Assembly (NCBI GenBank): GCA_003222675.1
Contig: QHWT01000047.1
Coordinates: forward strand, 62,069 to 126,068
DNA length: 64,000 bases
Reading direction: 5' to 3'
Origin: Acidobacteriota bacterium
GTDB taxonomy: Bacteria > Acidobacteriota > Vicinamibacteria > Vicinamibacterales > 2-12-FULL-66-21
Below, piece by piece: positions 54,477-63,917 of this stretch (position 1 is its first letter; each line of letters starts with the position of its first letter). The notes under the pieces are model-generated. The model searched no databases. It had not been told where the DNA came from and was given only the letters and a program-made list of their open reading frames with translations. The position numbers and the translations under genes were made by a program.

Positions 54477-54609
54477 CGGACAGAGAAATCAGAAGTTAGC
54501 CACAGAAGAACACGGAACAACACAGCCAATACGGCAACACACTGCAACCAGATAAACGATCTGTATTACAAGACCAGTCTGTGTTTCGTCTTTTTTTCTG
54601 GGGCCGACA
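54477..54609. repeat. cacagaagaacacgg-type repeat junction between ricT and pdxA
   Basis: A non-coding gap containing GCCACAGAAGAACACGGAAC and the partly inverse CAGTCTGTGTTTCGTC, the same word family as the repeats at 5.7, 6.65 and 62.4 kb. A T-rich tract (CTTTTTTTCT) is also present on the plus strand. Confidence 0.55.
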
Positions 54610-55416
54610 TCAGTGGTGGCCGCACGAGCCGCAGCCCCCGCCTGTCGCACAACTGCCGCAGCCGGTCGGATTCGAGCAGTCGCCGTGGTCGGCGCAGCCG
54701 GCGTGCTTGACGCCGTTGCCGTTGGGGAGCTCGTAACGCAGGCAGCACTTCAGCCGTCCGCACATCCCGGAGAGCTTCGATGGATTCAGGCTGAGCTGCT
54801 GCTGTTTCGCCATTTTGATGGACACCGGCTCGAAACTTTTCAGCCAGGTCGTGCAGCACAGCGGGCGTCCGCACGGACCGTAGCCGCCCAGCATCTTGGC
54901 CTCATCACGCACGCCGATCTGCCGCATCTCGATCCGCGTGTGGAAGTGCGCGGCAAGATCGCGAACGAGCTCGCGAAAATCCACGCGCGATTCCGACGTG
55001 TAATAAAAAATGATACGCGAACCGTCGAGCATGTGCTCGACGCGCGTCAGCTTCATCGGCAGGGCGCGCTCGCGGATCTTCAGTTGCGCGACCCGCTTCG
55101 CCTCCTGTTCGCGCTGATCCTGCTTCAGTTTCTGGAGGATGTCCTCGCGCGTGGCGCGCCGGACCACGACGTTCTGCGAGTCGTTCGCAGGCTGCCGGCG
55201 TTCGGATAACGCGGTCGGGATCCTGGTCATCGTCGCGACCGCAAGTCCGTCGGGGGTCTCGACGACCAGCGCATCACCCGCCGCCGGTGCCGCAGGCGCG
55301 GCCGTCGGGTGAGGATCGTCGGCGTCGAAGGCGAGATCCGGCAGCAGGAAGGAGTAGGTGCGCCCCGCCGGAGAGAACTTCACGCTCACGAACGGGCGTC
55401 GCAGCCCCTCGCTCAT
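54610..55416 (-). CDS. ricT: RicT/YaaT-like PSP1-domain protein with Cys/His-rich tail
   Basis: 268 residues. PSP1-family C-terminal domain with ALPMKLTRVEHMLDGSRIIFYYTSESRVDFRELV and DEAKMLGGYGPCGRPLCCTTWL, SKLSGMCGRLKCCLRYE, the cysteine pairs that in RicT proteins can hold an Fe-S cluster. The last ~30 residues (HGDCSNPTGCGSCATGG...GSCGHH) are Cys/Gly/His-rich and are unusual. In Bacillus RicT acts in mRNA maturation and sporulation control; in other phyla its role is less clear. It lies next to holB as often seen. Confidence 0.85.
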   Translation of the reverse strand: MSEGLRRPFVSVKFSPAGRTYSFLLPDLAFDADDPHPTAAPAAPAAGDALVVETPDGLAVATMTRIPTALSERRQPANDSQNVVVRRATREDILQKLKQDQREQEAKRVAQLKIRERALPMKLTRVEHMLDGSRIIFYYTSESRVDFRELVRDLAAHFHTRIEMRQIGVRDEAKMLGGYGPCGRPLCCTTWLKSFEPVSIKMAKQQQLSLNPSKLSGMCGRLKCCLRYELPNGNGVKHAGCADHGDCSNPTGCGSCATGGGCGSCGHH

Positions 55417-55454
55417 GCAGCACCCCTATATATACGGCCGCTCTATCCAGGCGA

Positions 55455-56459
55455 TCAGATCTGAAGGGCGACCCAGTCCGCGACGATCTTGGGACTGGCG
55501 TTGCGGTCCAGCGCCGACAGCGCAGTATCGACGGCCGAAAACGCGCGGAGCGCGCGATCGTCATCAAACGACCGGAGCAGCGACTGGAGCTGCGGCTTCA
55601 GGTCGGCGTTGGCGAGCGCGCTATCATCTGCGCGGGAAAGCAGGACGGCAAGATCTCTCAGCAGTGATGAGACCGCGCGCAGCCGGCGCGCGAGATCGCC
55701 CCTGTCGCTGGCGCCGCCGGCCAGCATCTTTGCACCATCGAGCCGGCGCCTCGGATCGGCGCTGGCGGCGGCCGTCTGCAGCAGGCGCGCGGCGGCCTCG
55801 CGGGATGCAACGATCTCGTCGGCTCCGCCATCGATCGCCCGGCCAATGCTGCCGTCCGACGCGGCCGCGGCGGCACGCGCCTCCTCCGACGCCATGCCGT
55901 GTTCGCGCATCAGGACGTCGGCGACGTCTGCCGGCGCGAGCGGGCCGAACCGCAGCTGCTGACAGCGGGATCGAACCGTGGGCAGCAGGAGATCCGGCCG
56001 GGCGGTCACGAGCACGAAGACCGACGCCGCGGGCGGCTCTTCGAGCGTTTTCAGCAGCGCGTTCTGCGCGGCTTGAACGAGCGTGTCCGCCTCGTCGACG
56101 ATCACGACGCGCTTTCGTCCTTCGAACGGACGATACGCCGCGCGATCGATGGCCTCGCGCACTTGATCGATACCGATCGACCCGGTGTCGGCCGGTTCGA
56201 TGAACAGCACGTCTGCGTGCACGCCTCGGACAATGCGCCGGCAGGCGGCGCACTCTCCGCAGCCGCTTACGCCAGAATCCTCCGGCCACGGGATCGGTCG
56301 TTCGCAGTTCAGCGCCTGCGCGAGCGCGACGGCGGCCATCCGCTTCCCGATCCCGTCAGGCCCCGAGAAGATCAGGCTGGGCGGCAGCGAACCGAGCGCC
56401 GTGGCCCGCGCCAGCAGCGCGAGCAGCGACCGATGACCCGTCATCGCGCGAAAAGTCAT
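55455..56459 (-). CDS. holB: DNA polymerase III delta-prime subunit
   Basis: 334 residues from MTFRAMTGHRSLLAL; the longer ORF-track start adds repeat-derived residues. Clamp-loader ATPase fold: LIFSGPDGIGKRMAAVALAQ (Walker A GPDGIGK), zinc module CGECAACRRIVRGVHADV, VVIVDEADTLVQAAQNALLKTLEEPP (Walker B), SRCQQLRF. It loads the sliding clamp with gamma/tau and delta subunits in the replisome. Adjacent to ricT as in many bacteria. Confidence 0.93.
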   Translation of the reverse strand: MTFRAMTGHRSLLALLARATALGSLPPSLIFSGPDGIGKRMAAVALAQALNCERPIPWPEDSGVSGCGECAACRRIVRGVHADVLFIEPADTGSIGIDQVREAIDRAAYRPFEGRKRVVIVDEADTLVQAAQNALLKTLEEPPAASVFVLVTARPDLLLPTVRSRCQQLRFGPLAPADVADVLMREHGMASEEARAAAAASDGSIGRAIDGGADEIVASREAAARLLQTAAASADPRRRLDGAKMLAGGASDRGDLARRLRAVSSLLRDLAVLLSRADDSALANADLKPQLQSLLRSFDDDRALRAFSAVDTALSALDRNASPKIVADWVALQI

Positions 56460-56699
56460 GAAAAACCGTGGAGATCGTATCACGAGGGGGATTGGGGGAT
56501 TTCGTAATTTGGTGATTTTGCAATTTGGTGAGTTGGTGGATCTGGCTGGCATGCGCCACCGCGCCTGCTCTTAACAACGCGAGATCATGGCGTTTTGGTC
56601 GATGTTTCAATTTGGTAATTGATTGATCTCGTTTGCAGGCGCCTCCGATGTGCATTTCAGCGCCAAATCACTAATTCACCAGATCATGGAATCACGAAA
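56460..56699. repeat. ATTTGGTGA word-repeat field between holB and the PBP gene
   Basis: The AT-rich 240-nt gap contrasts with the GC-rich genes. Left part: GGGGGATTTCGTAATTTGG and CAATTTGGTGAGTTGGTGG; right part: CGCCAAATCACTAATTCACC and GGAATCACGAAATCATCC, i.e. inverse words. The 12-mer ATCACGAAATCA at 56691 is also found inside the broken glycosyltransferase at 4604. No gene. Confidence 0.7.
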
Positions 56700-59078
56700 T
56701 CATCCACCGCCAGGTTTCTTGGGAGGCTTCTCGTCCTTCTTTTTTTTCTCTCTATCGTCTCCGCCGCCAAAGATGCGCGACCAGAATCCGCGTTTCTTCC
56801 TCTGCGGCTGCTCGACCGCGCCCGTGCTGCCGCTGGTTGTCGGTTCCTCCGACACGGCGGCGGTGCTGCCGCTGGTGCTGGTGGGCGGCGGCGGTGGGAG
56901 GGCGGCCTGCTCCGCCGAGACGGGCGCACCCACCTGCACGCCGGCGGCGCCGGCGAGCGCATCGATGAGATTCTGTTCGTGGAGCGGGCATACCGTCGTA
57001 GGCTGCGCGCCCTTGACGAAGTAGTCGGTGTAGATCATCGAGCGCGTCTCGATATTGCCGTCGCGATCCGTCACCATGACGTTGCTGCAGCCGGTGTTCG
57101 GCAGCTTGCCCGACATGCGGCACACGTTGACGCCGATCACGCTCGCCGGGCGCTCGAACCAATCCGGCTTGTCCCCCTTCGTCGCGCTCTTCATGAACGA
57201 CGACCAGATCGGGACGGCGAGATCGCCGGCGTATCCATTCGGCACGATCGTCTTCGGCTGATCGAATCCGAGCCAGACGCCCGTGACGAGATGCGGCGTG
57301 AATCCGACGAACCACGCGTCGACAAAATCATTGGTCGTGCCGGTCTTCCCGGCCGCCGGCAGCGTGAAGCCGGACTGCCGAGCCTTGTAGGCCGTGCCCG
57401 CGTTGATGACGTCGGCGAGCATACTCGACATGAGGAACGCGGTGCTCTCGCTGATTGCCCGCTGCGATTTGCCGGGATCGACGAAGAGCACCCTGCCATC
57501 GCTGTCCTCGACGCGCCGGATGAACACCGGCGCGTGCACGAGACCGGCGTCGGCGAACGAGCCATACGCCGCGGTGAGCGACAGCAGCGTCACGTCACCC
57601 GCGCCGAGCGCAAGCGAGGGAACGCTTGGCGGTGTGCCGACGTTCAACTTCTGCGCGTACGACACCGCCTCTGGAATCCCGACCTGATTCAGCAGCTGTA
57701 CCGCCGCGCGATTGCTCGACATGCGCAACGCGCTCCGCAGCGTCATCGAGCTCGCCGTCGAGTGCTCGTCCTCCGGCACCCAGTCTCCCTGCGCCGTCAG
57801 CGTGGGATCGTTGAGATTTGTGATCAGCGACGCGGGCGAGAACCCCTGCTCGAGCGCCGCGGCATAGACGAACGGCTTGAACGCCGAGCCCGCCTGGCGC
57901 TTCGCCTGCGTCGCGCGATTGAACCGGCTCTGCGCGAAATCCCTGCCGCCGACCAGCGCGCGCACGGCGCCCGTCGTCGGATCCATCGCGACGAGCGCTC
58001 CCTGCAGGTAATCGGACGATTGCTTTGCGTTGCCGGCCATCCGTCGAGGGTGCGGATAGGCGCGGCGATTTTCGATCGATTCGAGGCCGTCCTCGATCAT
58101 CTTCTCCGCCGCCTGCTGCAACGGCGTATCGAGCGTCGTGTAGACCGTCAACCCGCCCTGCGCGATTCGCGGCCATCCGAATCGCTCGACGAGCTCCTTG
58201 CGTATCTGTTCCTTGAAGTACAGCCCGAAGGTTTCCCGCATTTCGAGCGCATTCGTGAGCTCGACATCCGCCGCCTTGGCGTGTTCGTACTGCTGCCGAT
58301 CGATCGCTCCGGACGACACCATCGTCTGCAGCACGATGTTGCGGCGCGCAACCGCGCGTTCGAGGTTCGCGGTTGGCGCATAACTCGATGGTGATTGAAT
58401 GAGGCCGGCGAGGAGAGCGGCTTCGTCAACGGTGAGCTTGCTGGCCGGCTTTCCGAAGTACCCGCGCGAAGCTGCTTCAACGCCGTAGAACCCGTCGCCG
58501 AAATACACCTTGTTCAGATACAGCTCGAGGATCTCGTCCTTCGTATACTCGTGCTCGATGTGCGCGGCGAGCACGACCTCTTTCAGTTTGCGCCGCAGCG
58601 TCTTGTCGCGGCTGAGGAAACTCTGGCGCGCGAGCTGCTGCGTGATCGTGCTGCCCCCCTCGGCGCGGCGCCGTTCGTGGACGTTGCGGACGAAGGCGGC
58701 GGCCACGCGGACGAAGTCGACGCCGCTGTGCTCGTAGAAGCGCTGGTCCTCGACGGACACGACCGCTTTGATGAGGTTTGGCGAGATGTCCTTGAGCGCA
58801 ACCTCGATCCGCTGCTCCTTGAAGATCGTGAACACGGGTGTATCGAGCGCGTCCACGATCGTCGTCGCCTGGGCCATCTCCCCTAGCCCCCGAATCGCAG
58901 TGCGATCGGGCAGGCCGGCAGTTATGTCGTAGGCAAACCAGACGAACGCGGCGGCACCGACCAGGAGGATGAACGCAATCGCAACGATCGCCGATGCGAA
59001 GAAACGCGGTTTTCCCCCCAACCACGCGCGCCCGGAACTCAACAATGGTAAGCTCGACAGGCGGGGACGACCGGACAT
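56700..59078 (-). CDS. mrcA: Class A penicillin-binding protein 1A
   Basis: 792 residues from ATG 59078 (MSGRPRLSSLPLL); the track start is further upstream. Cytoplasmic N-terminus, one helix (FFASAIVAIAFILLVGAAAFVWF), GT51 transglycosylase (VSVEDQRFYEHSGVDFVRVAAAF, GSTITQQLARQ, RGYFGKPASKLTVDEAALLAGL), transpeptidase with GSAFKPFVYAAAL (SxxK), MSSNRAAVQLL (SxN) and KTGTTNDFVDAWFVG (KTG). The tail is Pro/Thr/Ser/Lys-rich (REKKKKDEKPPKKPGGG). Builds peptidoglycan at the inner membrane's outer face. Divergent from the oligopeptidase gene. Confidence 0.94.
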   Translation of the reverse strand: MSGRPRLSSLPLLSSGRAWLGGKPRFFASAIVAIAFILLVGAAAFVWFAYDITAGLPDRTAIRGLGEMAQATTIVDALDTPVFTIFKEQRIEVALKDISPNLIKAVVSVEDQRFYEHSGVDFVRVAAAFVRNVHERRRAEGGSTITQQLARQSFLSRDKTLRRKLKEVVLAAHIEHEYTKDEILELYLNKVYFGDGFYGVEAASRGYFGKPASKLTVDEAALLAGLIQSPSSYAPTANLERAVARRNIVLQTMVSSGAIDRQQYEHAKAADVELTNALEMRETFGLYFKEQIRKELVERFGWPRIAQGGLTVYTTLDTPLQQAAEKMIEDGLESIENRRAYPHPRRMAGNAKQSSDYLQGALVAMDPTTGAVRALVGGRDFAQSRFNRATQAKRQAGSAFKPFVYAAALEQGFSPASLITNLNDPTLTAQGDWVPEDEHSTASSMTLRSALRMSSNRAAVQLLNQVGIPEAVSYAQKLNVGTPPSVPSLALGAGDVTLLSLTAAYGSFADAGLVHAPVFIRRVEDSDGRVLFVDPGKSQRAISESTAFLMSSMLADVINAGTAYKARQSGFTLPAAGKTGTTNDFVDAWFVGFTPHLVTGVWLGFDQPKTIVPNGYAGDLAVPIWSSFMKSATKGDKPDWFERPASVIGVNVCRMSGKLPNTGCSNVMVTDRDGNIETRSMIYTDYFVKGAQPTTVCPLHEQNLIDALAGAAGVQVGAPVSAEQAALPPPPPTSTSGSTAAVSEEPTTSGSTGAVEQPQRKKRGFWSRIFGGGDDREKKKKDEKPPKKPGGG

Positions 59079-59153
59079 CTGAAATGATCGTCGCAAGATG
59101 TGGGCCGGGCTCTCCGTACACTCCCACTGTATGATCCGACCGGAGAATTCACG

Positions 59154-61316
59154 ATGAAAAACCACTCAGGCGCGTGTCTGATCGCGGCGCCGCTCATGGC
59201 GGCGTTGCTCGTACCGGCAGCCCTGGCGCAGGTCGGCAGCGTGGCCGTGCAGCCGCCGGTCGCAAAGAAAGTACCTCACGAAACGCCGATCCACGGACGC
59301 ACGCTCAACGACGATTACTTCTGGCTCCGCGAGAAATCCAATCCCGAGGTCATCAAATATCTCGAGTCCGAGAATGCCTACACCGACGAGGTGATGGCGC
59401 CAACGAAGAGCCTGCAGGAGAACCTTTATAAAGAGATGCTCGGTCGAATCAAGCAGACCGATCTCAGCGTACCAACGCGGATCGGCGAGTACTTTTATTA
59501 CTCCCGCACTGAAGAAGGCAAACAGTATCCCTATCGGTGCCGGCGCAAAGGCAGCATGAACGGCACCGAAGAGATCCTTCTGGATCTCAACAAGCTCGCC
59601 GAAGGACATTCATTCCTCGGCCTCGGAGCATTTAACGTCAGCGACGATGGAAATCTGCTCGCGTATTCGACCGACACGACCGGCTACCGTCAGTACACGC
59701 TGCACGTCAAAGACCTGCGCACGGGGAAGACCTTGAAGGAAGCGATCGAGCGGACCGGCTCGATCGTGTGGGCCACCGATGACAAGACCCTCTTCTACAC
59801 CATCGAAGACGCCGTCTCGAAGCGATCGAACCAGTTCTACCGCCATGTCGTCGGGAGCGAGGAAAACGAGCTCCTCTACGACGAGAAGGACCCGCTCTTC
59901 GATCTCGGGGCGGGACGCTCGCTCGACAAGAAGATGATCTTCCTCATGTCGTACGCGAAGACGTCACGCGAGGCGCGCTATCTGCCGGCGGACAACCCGA
60001 CCGGCGAGCTCAAGATCGTGCTCCCGCGGCAGGAGGGTCACGAGTACGATGTCGACTATTACGATGGGCTCGTCTACATCACCACAAACAAGAAGGCGAA
60101 GAACTTCCGGGTCGTGACCGCCCCGATTGCCGATCCGTCCGAGGCGAACTGGAAGCCGTTCATCGATCACAACCCCGCGGTGAAGATCGACGGCCTGTCG
60201 TTCTTCGCCAATCACCTGGTGGTATCCGAGCGGGAAGGCGGCCTGGACTACCTGCGCGTCATCGACATGAAGACCGCGGCGTCGCATCGCATCGCGACGT
60301 CCGAGCCGGACTACACGCTGTCACTCGGGTTCAATCCCGAGTTCGACACGACAAGAGTGCGGTTCATCTACCAGTCGATGGTCACGCCTTCGTCGACATT
60401 CGAGTACGACCTGAACACAAAGCAGCGCACCCTGCTCAAGCAGCAGGAAGTGCTCGGCGGCTACGATCCCACGCAGTACCAGGCGCGCCGCGTGTGGGCC
60501 GTGGCGCGCGACGGCACGAAGGTGCCGATCTCGGTGGTATCGAAGAAGGGCGTGAAGCTCGATGGCAAGGCGCCGCTGCTGCTCACCGCGTATGGATCGT
60601 ACGGCGCATCGCTGTCGCCGACGTTCTCGTCGGGTCGATTGAGCCTGCTCGATCGCGGCGTCATCTACGCGCTGGCCTATATCCGCGGCGGCGGAGAGCT
60701 CGGCGAGGACTGGCGCGAGCAGGGGCGCATGATGAAGAAGATGAACACGTTCAATGACTTCATCGATTGCGCCGAATACCTGGTCAAGAACAAGTACACC
60801 TCGTCGGATCGACTGGTGATCCAGGGCGGAAGCGCCGGCGGGCTCCTCGTGGGCGCCGTGGTCAATATGCGTCCCGATCTGTTCAAGGCCGTCGTCGCGC
60901 AGGTGCCGTTCGTCGACGTGATGAACACGATGATGGACGCCACGCTGCCGCTGACGACGAGCGAGTGGATCGAGTGGGGCAACCCGAACAACTTCGAGGA
61001 GTTCGAGTACATGATCAAGTACTCGCCCTACGACAACGTCAAGGCGCAGAAGTACCCGGCGATGCTCGTGCAGGTCTCGCTGAACGACAGCCAGGTGCCG
61101 TACTGGGAAGGGACGAAATTCGCCGCGAAGATCCGGGCGATGAAGACCGATACGAACCCGCTGATCCTGAAGGCCAACATGGGCGCCGGCCACGGCGGCT
61201 CGTCCGGCCGCTACGATGCGCTGCGCGAAACGGCGTTCACCTACGCGTTCGTGCTGTGGCAGATGGGATTAGCCGGCGCGCCGTCGACGACGAATACTCC
61301 CACGCTCGCGAAATGA
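59154..61316 (+). CDS. Secreted S9A prolyl oligopeptidase family protease
   Basis: 720 residues from ATG 59154 with signal peptide MKNHSGACLIAAPLMAALLVPAALAQ; the ORF-track start at 59100 is upstream of it. An N-terminal beta-propeller (residues ~70-430, NDDYFWLREKSNPEVIKYLE start) is followed by an alpha/beta-hydrolase with AYGSYGASLSPTFSSGRL, the Ser nucleophile QGGSAGGLLVGAV, the Asp region QVSLNDSQVPYWEGTK and His in AGHGGSSGRYD. The sequence is closest in feel to oligopeptidase B (GGSAGG, SLNDSQVPYWE). Likely periplasmic peptide degradation. Ends right before the ADOP remnant. Confidence 0.92.
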   Translation: MKNHSGACLIAAPLMAALLVPAALAQVGSVAVQPPVAKKVPHETPIHGRTLNDDYFWLREKSNPEVIKYLESENAYTDEVMAPTKSLQENLYKEMLGRIKQTDLSVPTRIGEYFYYSRTEEGKQYPYRCRRKGSMNGTEEILLDLNKLAEGHSFLGLGAFNVSDDGNLLAYSTDTTGYRQYTLHVKDLRTGKTLKEAIERTGSIVWATDDKTLFYTIEDAVSKRSNQFYRHVVGSEENELLYDEKDPLFDLGAGRSLDKKMIFLMSYAKTSREARYLPADNPTGELKIVLPRQEGHEYDVDYYDGLVYITTNKKAKNFRVVTAPIADPSEANWKPFIDHNPAVKIDGLSFFANHLVVSEREGGLDYLRVIDMKTAASHRIATSEPDYTLSLGFNPEFDTTRVRFIYQSMVTPSSTFEYDLNTKQRTLLKQQEVLGGYDPTQYQARRVWAVARDGTKVPISVVSKKGVKLDGKAPLLLTAYGSYGASLSPTFSSGRLSLLDRGVIYALAYIRGGGELGEDWREQGRMMKKMNTFNDFIDCAEYLVKNKYTSSDRLVIQGGSAGGLLVGAVVNMRPDLFKAVVAQVPFVDVMNTMMDATLPLTTSEWIEWGNPNNFEEFEYMIKYSPYDNVKAQKYPAMLVQVSLNDSQVPYWEGTKFAAKIRAMKTDTNPLILKANMGAGHGGSSGRYDALRETAFTYAFVLWQMGLAGAPSTTNTPTLAK

Positions 61317-61324
61317 TGTGAACA

Positions 61325-62330
61325 GGAGTTGATGCTCGCGATCCAGACGCCCTGTCCGCTGTCGCACCGCAGAACTATACGGACTGGGCGGCCCAGCAGC
61401 AGGTCTTCGAGAGCATGGCAGCGATCGCGAGCGGCTGGCTCACACTTCGGGAGCCGGGAGCCGAGCCTGAGTCGATCGTGCCGCAGCGCGTCACAACGGG
61501 GTTCTTCGACGTGCTGCGGGTCCGCCCCGCCATCGGACGCACTTTCACCGTGGCAAACGAGGTCGCCGGCCGGAATCGCGTCGCCGTCATCAGCGACGGG
61601 CTGTGGCGGCGCCGCTTCGGCGCCGACCCCGCGATCGTTGGACGCACGATTCCGCTGGAGGACGTCGAAAGCGGCCAGCGCGGGTACCAGGTCATCGGCG
61701 TCATGCCGCCGGACTTCGCGTATCCCGTCGGCGTCACCCGCGCGACCGAGATCTGGCTGCCTTACGTCGTCTCCGCCAATCAGCGCATCCGCGATCCGCA
61801 TCAGCACAGTTACTACCTGCAGGTCATCGCGCGCCTGAGGCCTGGCGTCTCGCTGACCGCGGCGCGGGCGCAGATGGATCAAATCGCAGCGGCGCTCGAA
61901 AAAGCAAACCCGGAGTGGAACAAAGACAGCAAAGCCGGCGTCCGTCCGCTGATCGATCACATCGTAGGATCACGTACGCGTTCGTGGATGCTGATGCTCC
62001 TGGGCGCGGTCGCTATCGTCCTGATGATCGCGTGTGCGAAGGTCGCGAATCTCCTGCTCGCACGCTCGAGCGTGCGCGAGCGCGAAGTCGGCATCCGCGC
62101 TGCGCTGGGCGCGGGACGTTGGCGGCTCATCCGGCAGCTGCTGATCGAGAGCCTCGTATGGCGCAGCGGCGATTCAACATGCTGCTGCTCGGGCTATTCG
62201 GCGTGCTGGGCCTCGTGATTGCTGCCGTCGGGATCTACCGGCTCATGGCCCATGTCGTCTCGCAGCGCACGCGCGAGATCGGCGTCCGTATGGCGCTCGG
62301 CGCCACGGACTCACAATCGAACAGCATTCA
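61325..62330 (+). pseudogene. Remnant of an ADOP-type (MacB/FtsX-like) permease
   Basis: Fragments of an acidobacterial-type orphan ABC permease without start codon. The first part ([62 protein letters not shown]) is the MacB-type periplasmic core. It is followed by the FtsX helix [29 protein letters not shown] and [18 protein letters not shown], then a frame change to the other end of the gene, [46 protein letters not shown]. About 400 residues between are missing; the 5' and 3' ends are lost. It begins directly after the oligopeptidase stop and ends at a cacgg-type repeat. Confidence 0.85.
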
Positions 62331-62471
62331 CTTGTCACGGACGCTCTCACGCCGAGCGCGCCGAGAACACATCGGTTAGGTTTTTATCTCTGCAGTGCAC
62401 TCCGCGCCCTCCCCGTGAAATCGTGCGCGGACTCTCCTGACTAAGCGTCGCGGTAGCAGTTCTCGGTCGGA
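62331..62471. repeat. cacgg/ctctgc-type repeat at the 3' end of the ADOP remnant
   Basis: Non-coding gap. It contains TCACGGACGCTCTCACGCCG and CGCGCCGAGAACAC on the left and CTCTGCAGTGCACTCCGCGC with CCCTCCCCGTGAAATCG on the right, which are inverse forms of the same words. It starts where the permease similarity stops (after MALGAT), so it may mark the breakpoint. The whole is non-coding up to the MoeZ-like stop. Confidence 0.5.
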
Positions 62472-63917
62472 CTAATACTTCGGCTGCGAGGGATCGATCC
62501 GATCGATCCACGCCAGGATCCCGCCTTTCAGGTTGAACACGTTCTTGAACCCGCGCTCCTGCAGGAGCGCGACAGCCTTCGCGCTGCGGCCGCCCATCTT
62601 GCAATGGACGACGAGTTCGCGTGAGGGATCGAGCTCCCCGGCGCGCGCGGCGACCTGGCCGAGCGGGATCAGCTTCGAGCCTTCGATGCGGCAGATCTGG
62701 TACTCGTTCGGCTCGCGCACGTCGAGCAGGTACACGTCCTCGCCGCGGTCGTAGCGCGCCTTCAATTCCTCCACCGTGATCTCCGGCACCGTCGGCGCGG
62801 CATTGGCGGCTTTTTGTGGCGGGGTGACGCCGCAGAAGGCATCGTAATCGATCAGCGTCTTGATCGTTGGATGATCGCCGCAGACCGGGCAGTCGGGGTC
62901 CCGGCGCAGCTTCAGCTCGCGGAACTTCATCGACAAGGCGTCGTACAGCAGCAGCCGGCCGACGAGCGGCTGCCCTGCGCCAAGAATCAGCTTCACCGCT
63001 TCGGTCGCCTGGATCACGCCGATGATCCCGGGCAGCACACCCAGCACGCCTCCCTCGGCGCAACTCGGGACGAGGCCCGGAGGCGGTGGCTCTGGATAGA
63101 GGCACCGATAGCAGGGTCCATCCGGCACCGCGAACACGGCCGCCTGCCCGTCGAATCGGAAGATGCTGCCGTAAACGTTCGGCTTGCCGAGCAGCACGCA
63201 GGCGTCGTTGACAAGATAGCGGGTCTGGAAATTATCGGTGCCGTCGACGACGAGGTCGTAGTCGCGGAGGATGTCGAGCGCGTTCTTCGATGTCAGCGCC
63301 ACTTCGTGCGTCACGACGTTCAGGCTCGGGTTCATCGCCTGCAGGCGCTCCTTCGATGCCTCGAGCTTCCGCCGTCCCACATCCGGTGCGCCGTAGATGA
63401 TCTGCCGATGCAGGTTGCTCGCGTCGACGGTATCGAAATCGACCAGACCGATCGTGCCGACGCCCGCCGCGGCGAGATACATTGTCGCTGGCGATCCAAG
63501 CCCGCCCGCACCCACGCACAGTACGCGTGCAGCCTTCAGCTTGCGCTGACCCTCGACGCCGACCTCCGGCATGATCAGATGACGGCTGTAGCGCTGGATC
63601 TCATCCCGCGTCAGTTCCGGCGTCTCGCGTTCGACCGTCGTGCTCCCCCCCGCGACGGAGGGGACGATGGTGACGGTGTCTTTCGGCGTGACCGGCGTCG
63701 ATTCCCGCTGCAGGTGACGGATGTCTTCGTCGTTGACGTAGATGTTGACGAAATTCCGGAGCTTGCCTTCGTCGGAGTACAGGTGGCGCCGTAAATCTCC
63801 GTGCTGCGCGATCAGCGCCTTCAACAGATCGCCGATCGTGGCGCCTTCGAGTTCGACGGTGTCGCGGCCGCCGGTGAACGGGCGAAGGGGGGTGGGAATC
63901 AGGATTCGGGTCGCCAT
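62472..63917 (-). CDS. moeZ: Fused CysO-like sulfur carrier / MoeZ-type adenylyltransferase-rhodanese
   Basis: 481 residues in three domains. Residues ~1-91 form a ubiquitin-like carrier: LRPFTGGRDTVELEGATIG, GKLRNFVNIYVNDEDIRHL, ending TVTIVPSVAGG, which matches my memory of mycobacterial CysO including its Gly-Gly. Residues ~100-350 are a MoeB/ThiF domain with RYSRHLIMPEVGVEGQRKLK, LCVGAGGLGSPATMYLAAAG, DNFQTRYLVNDACV and Cys pairs CYRC/CPVC. Residues ~380-481 are a rhodanese with active-site HCKMGGRSAKA. The Gly-Gly is internal, so thiocarboxylation would need cleavage or this domain is regulatory. Start overlaps the upstream gene by ~19 nt. Confidence 0.9.
   Translation of the reverse strand: MATRILIPTPLRPFTGGRDTVELEGATIGDLLKALIAQHGDLRRHLYSDEGKLRNFVNIYVNDEDIRHLQRESTPVTPKDTVTIVPSVAGGSTTVERETPELTRDEIQRYSRHLIMPEVGVEGQRKLKAARVLCVGAGGLGSPATMYLAAAGVGTIGLVDFDTVDASNLHRQIIYGAPDVGRRKLEASKERLQAMNPSLNVVTHEVALTSKNALDILRDYDLVVDGTDNFQTRYLVNDACVLLGKPNVYGSIFRFDGQAAVFAVPDGPCYRCLYPEPPPPGLVPSCAEGGVLGVLPGIIGVIQATEAVKLILGAGQPLVGRLLLYDALSMKFRELKLRRDPDCPVCGDHPTIKTLIDYDAFCGVTPPQKAANAAPTVPEITVEELKARYDRGEDVYLLDVREPNEYQICRIEGSKLIPLGQVAARAGELDPSRELVVHCKMGGRSAKAVALLQERGFKNVFNLKGGILAWIDRIDPSQPKY

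Noticed and set aside
54477-54609. Possible CRISPR-like repeat unit
   Set aside because: Words are irregular in length and spacing, there are no spacers of equal size, and no cas genes are in the window.
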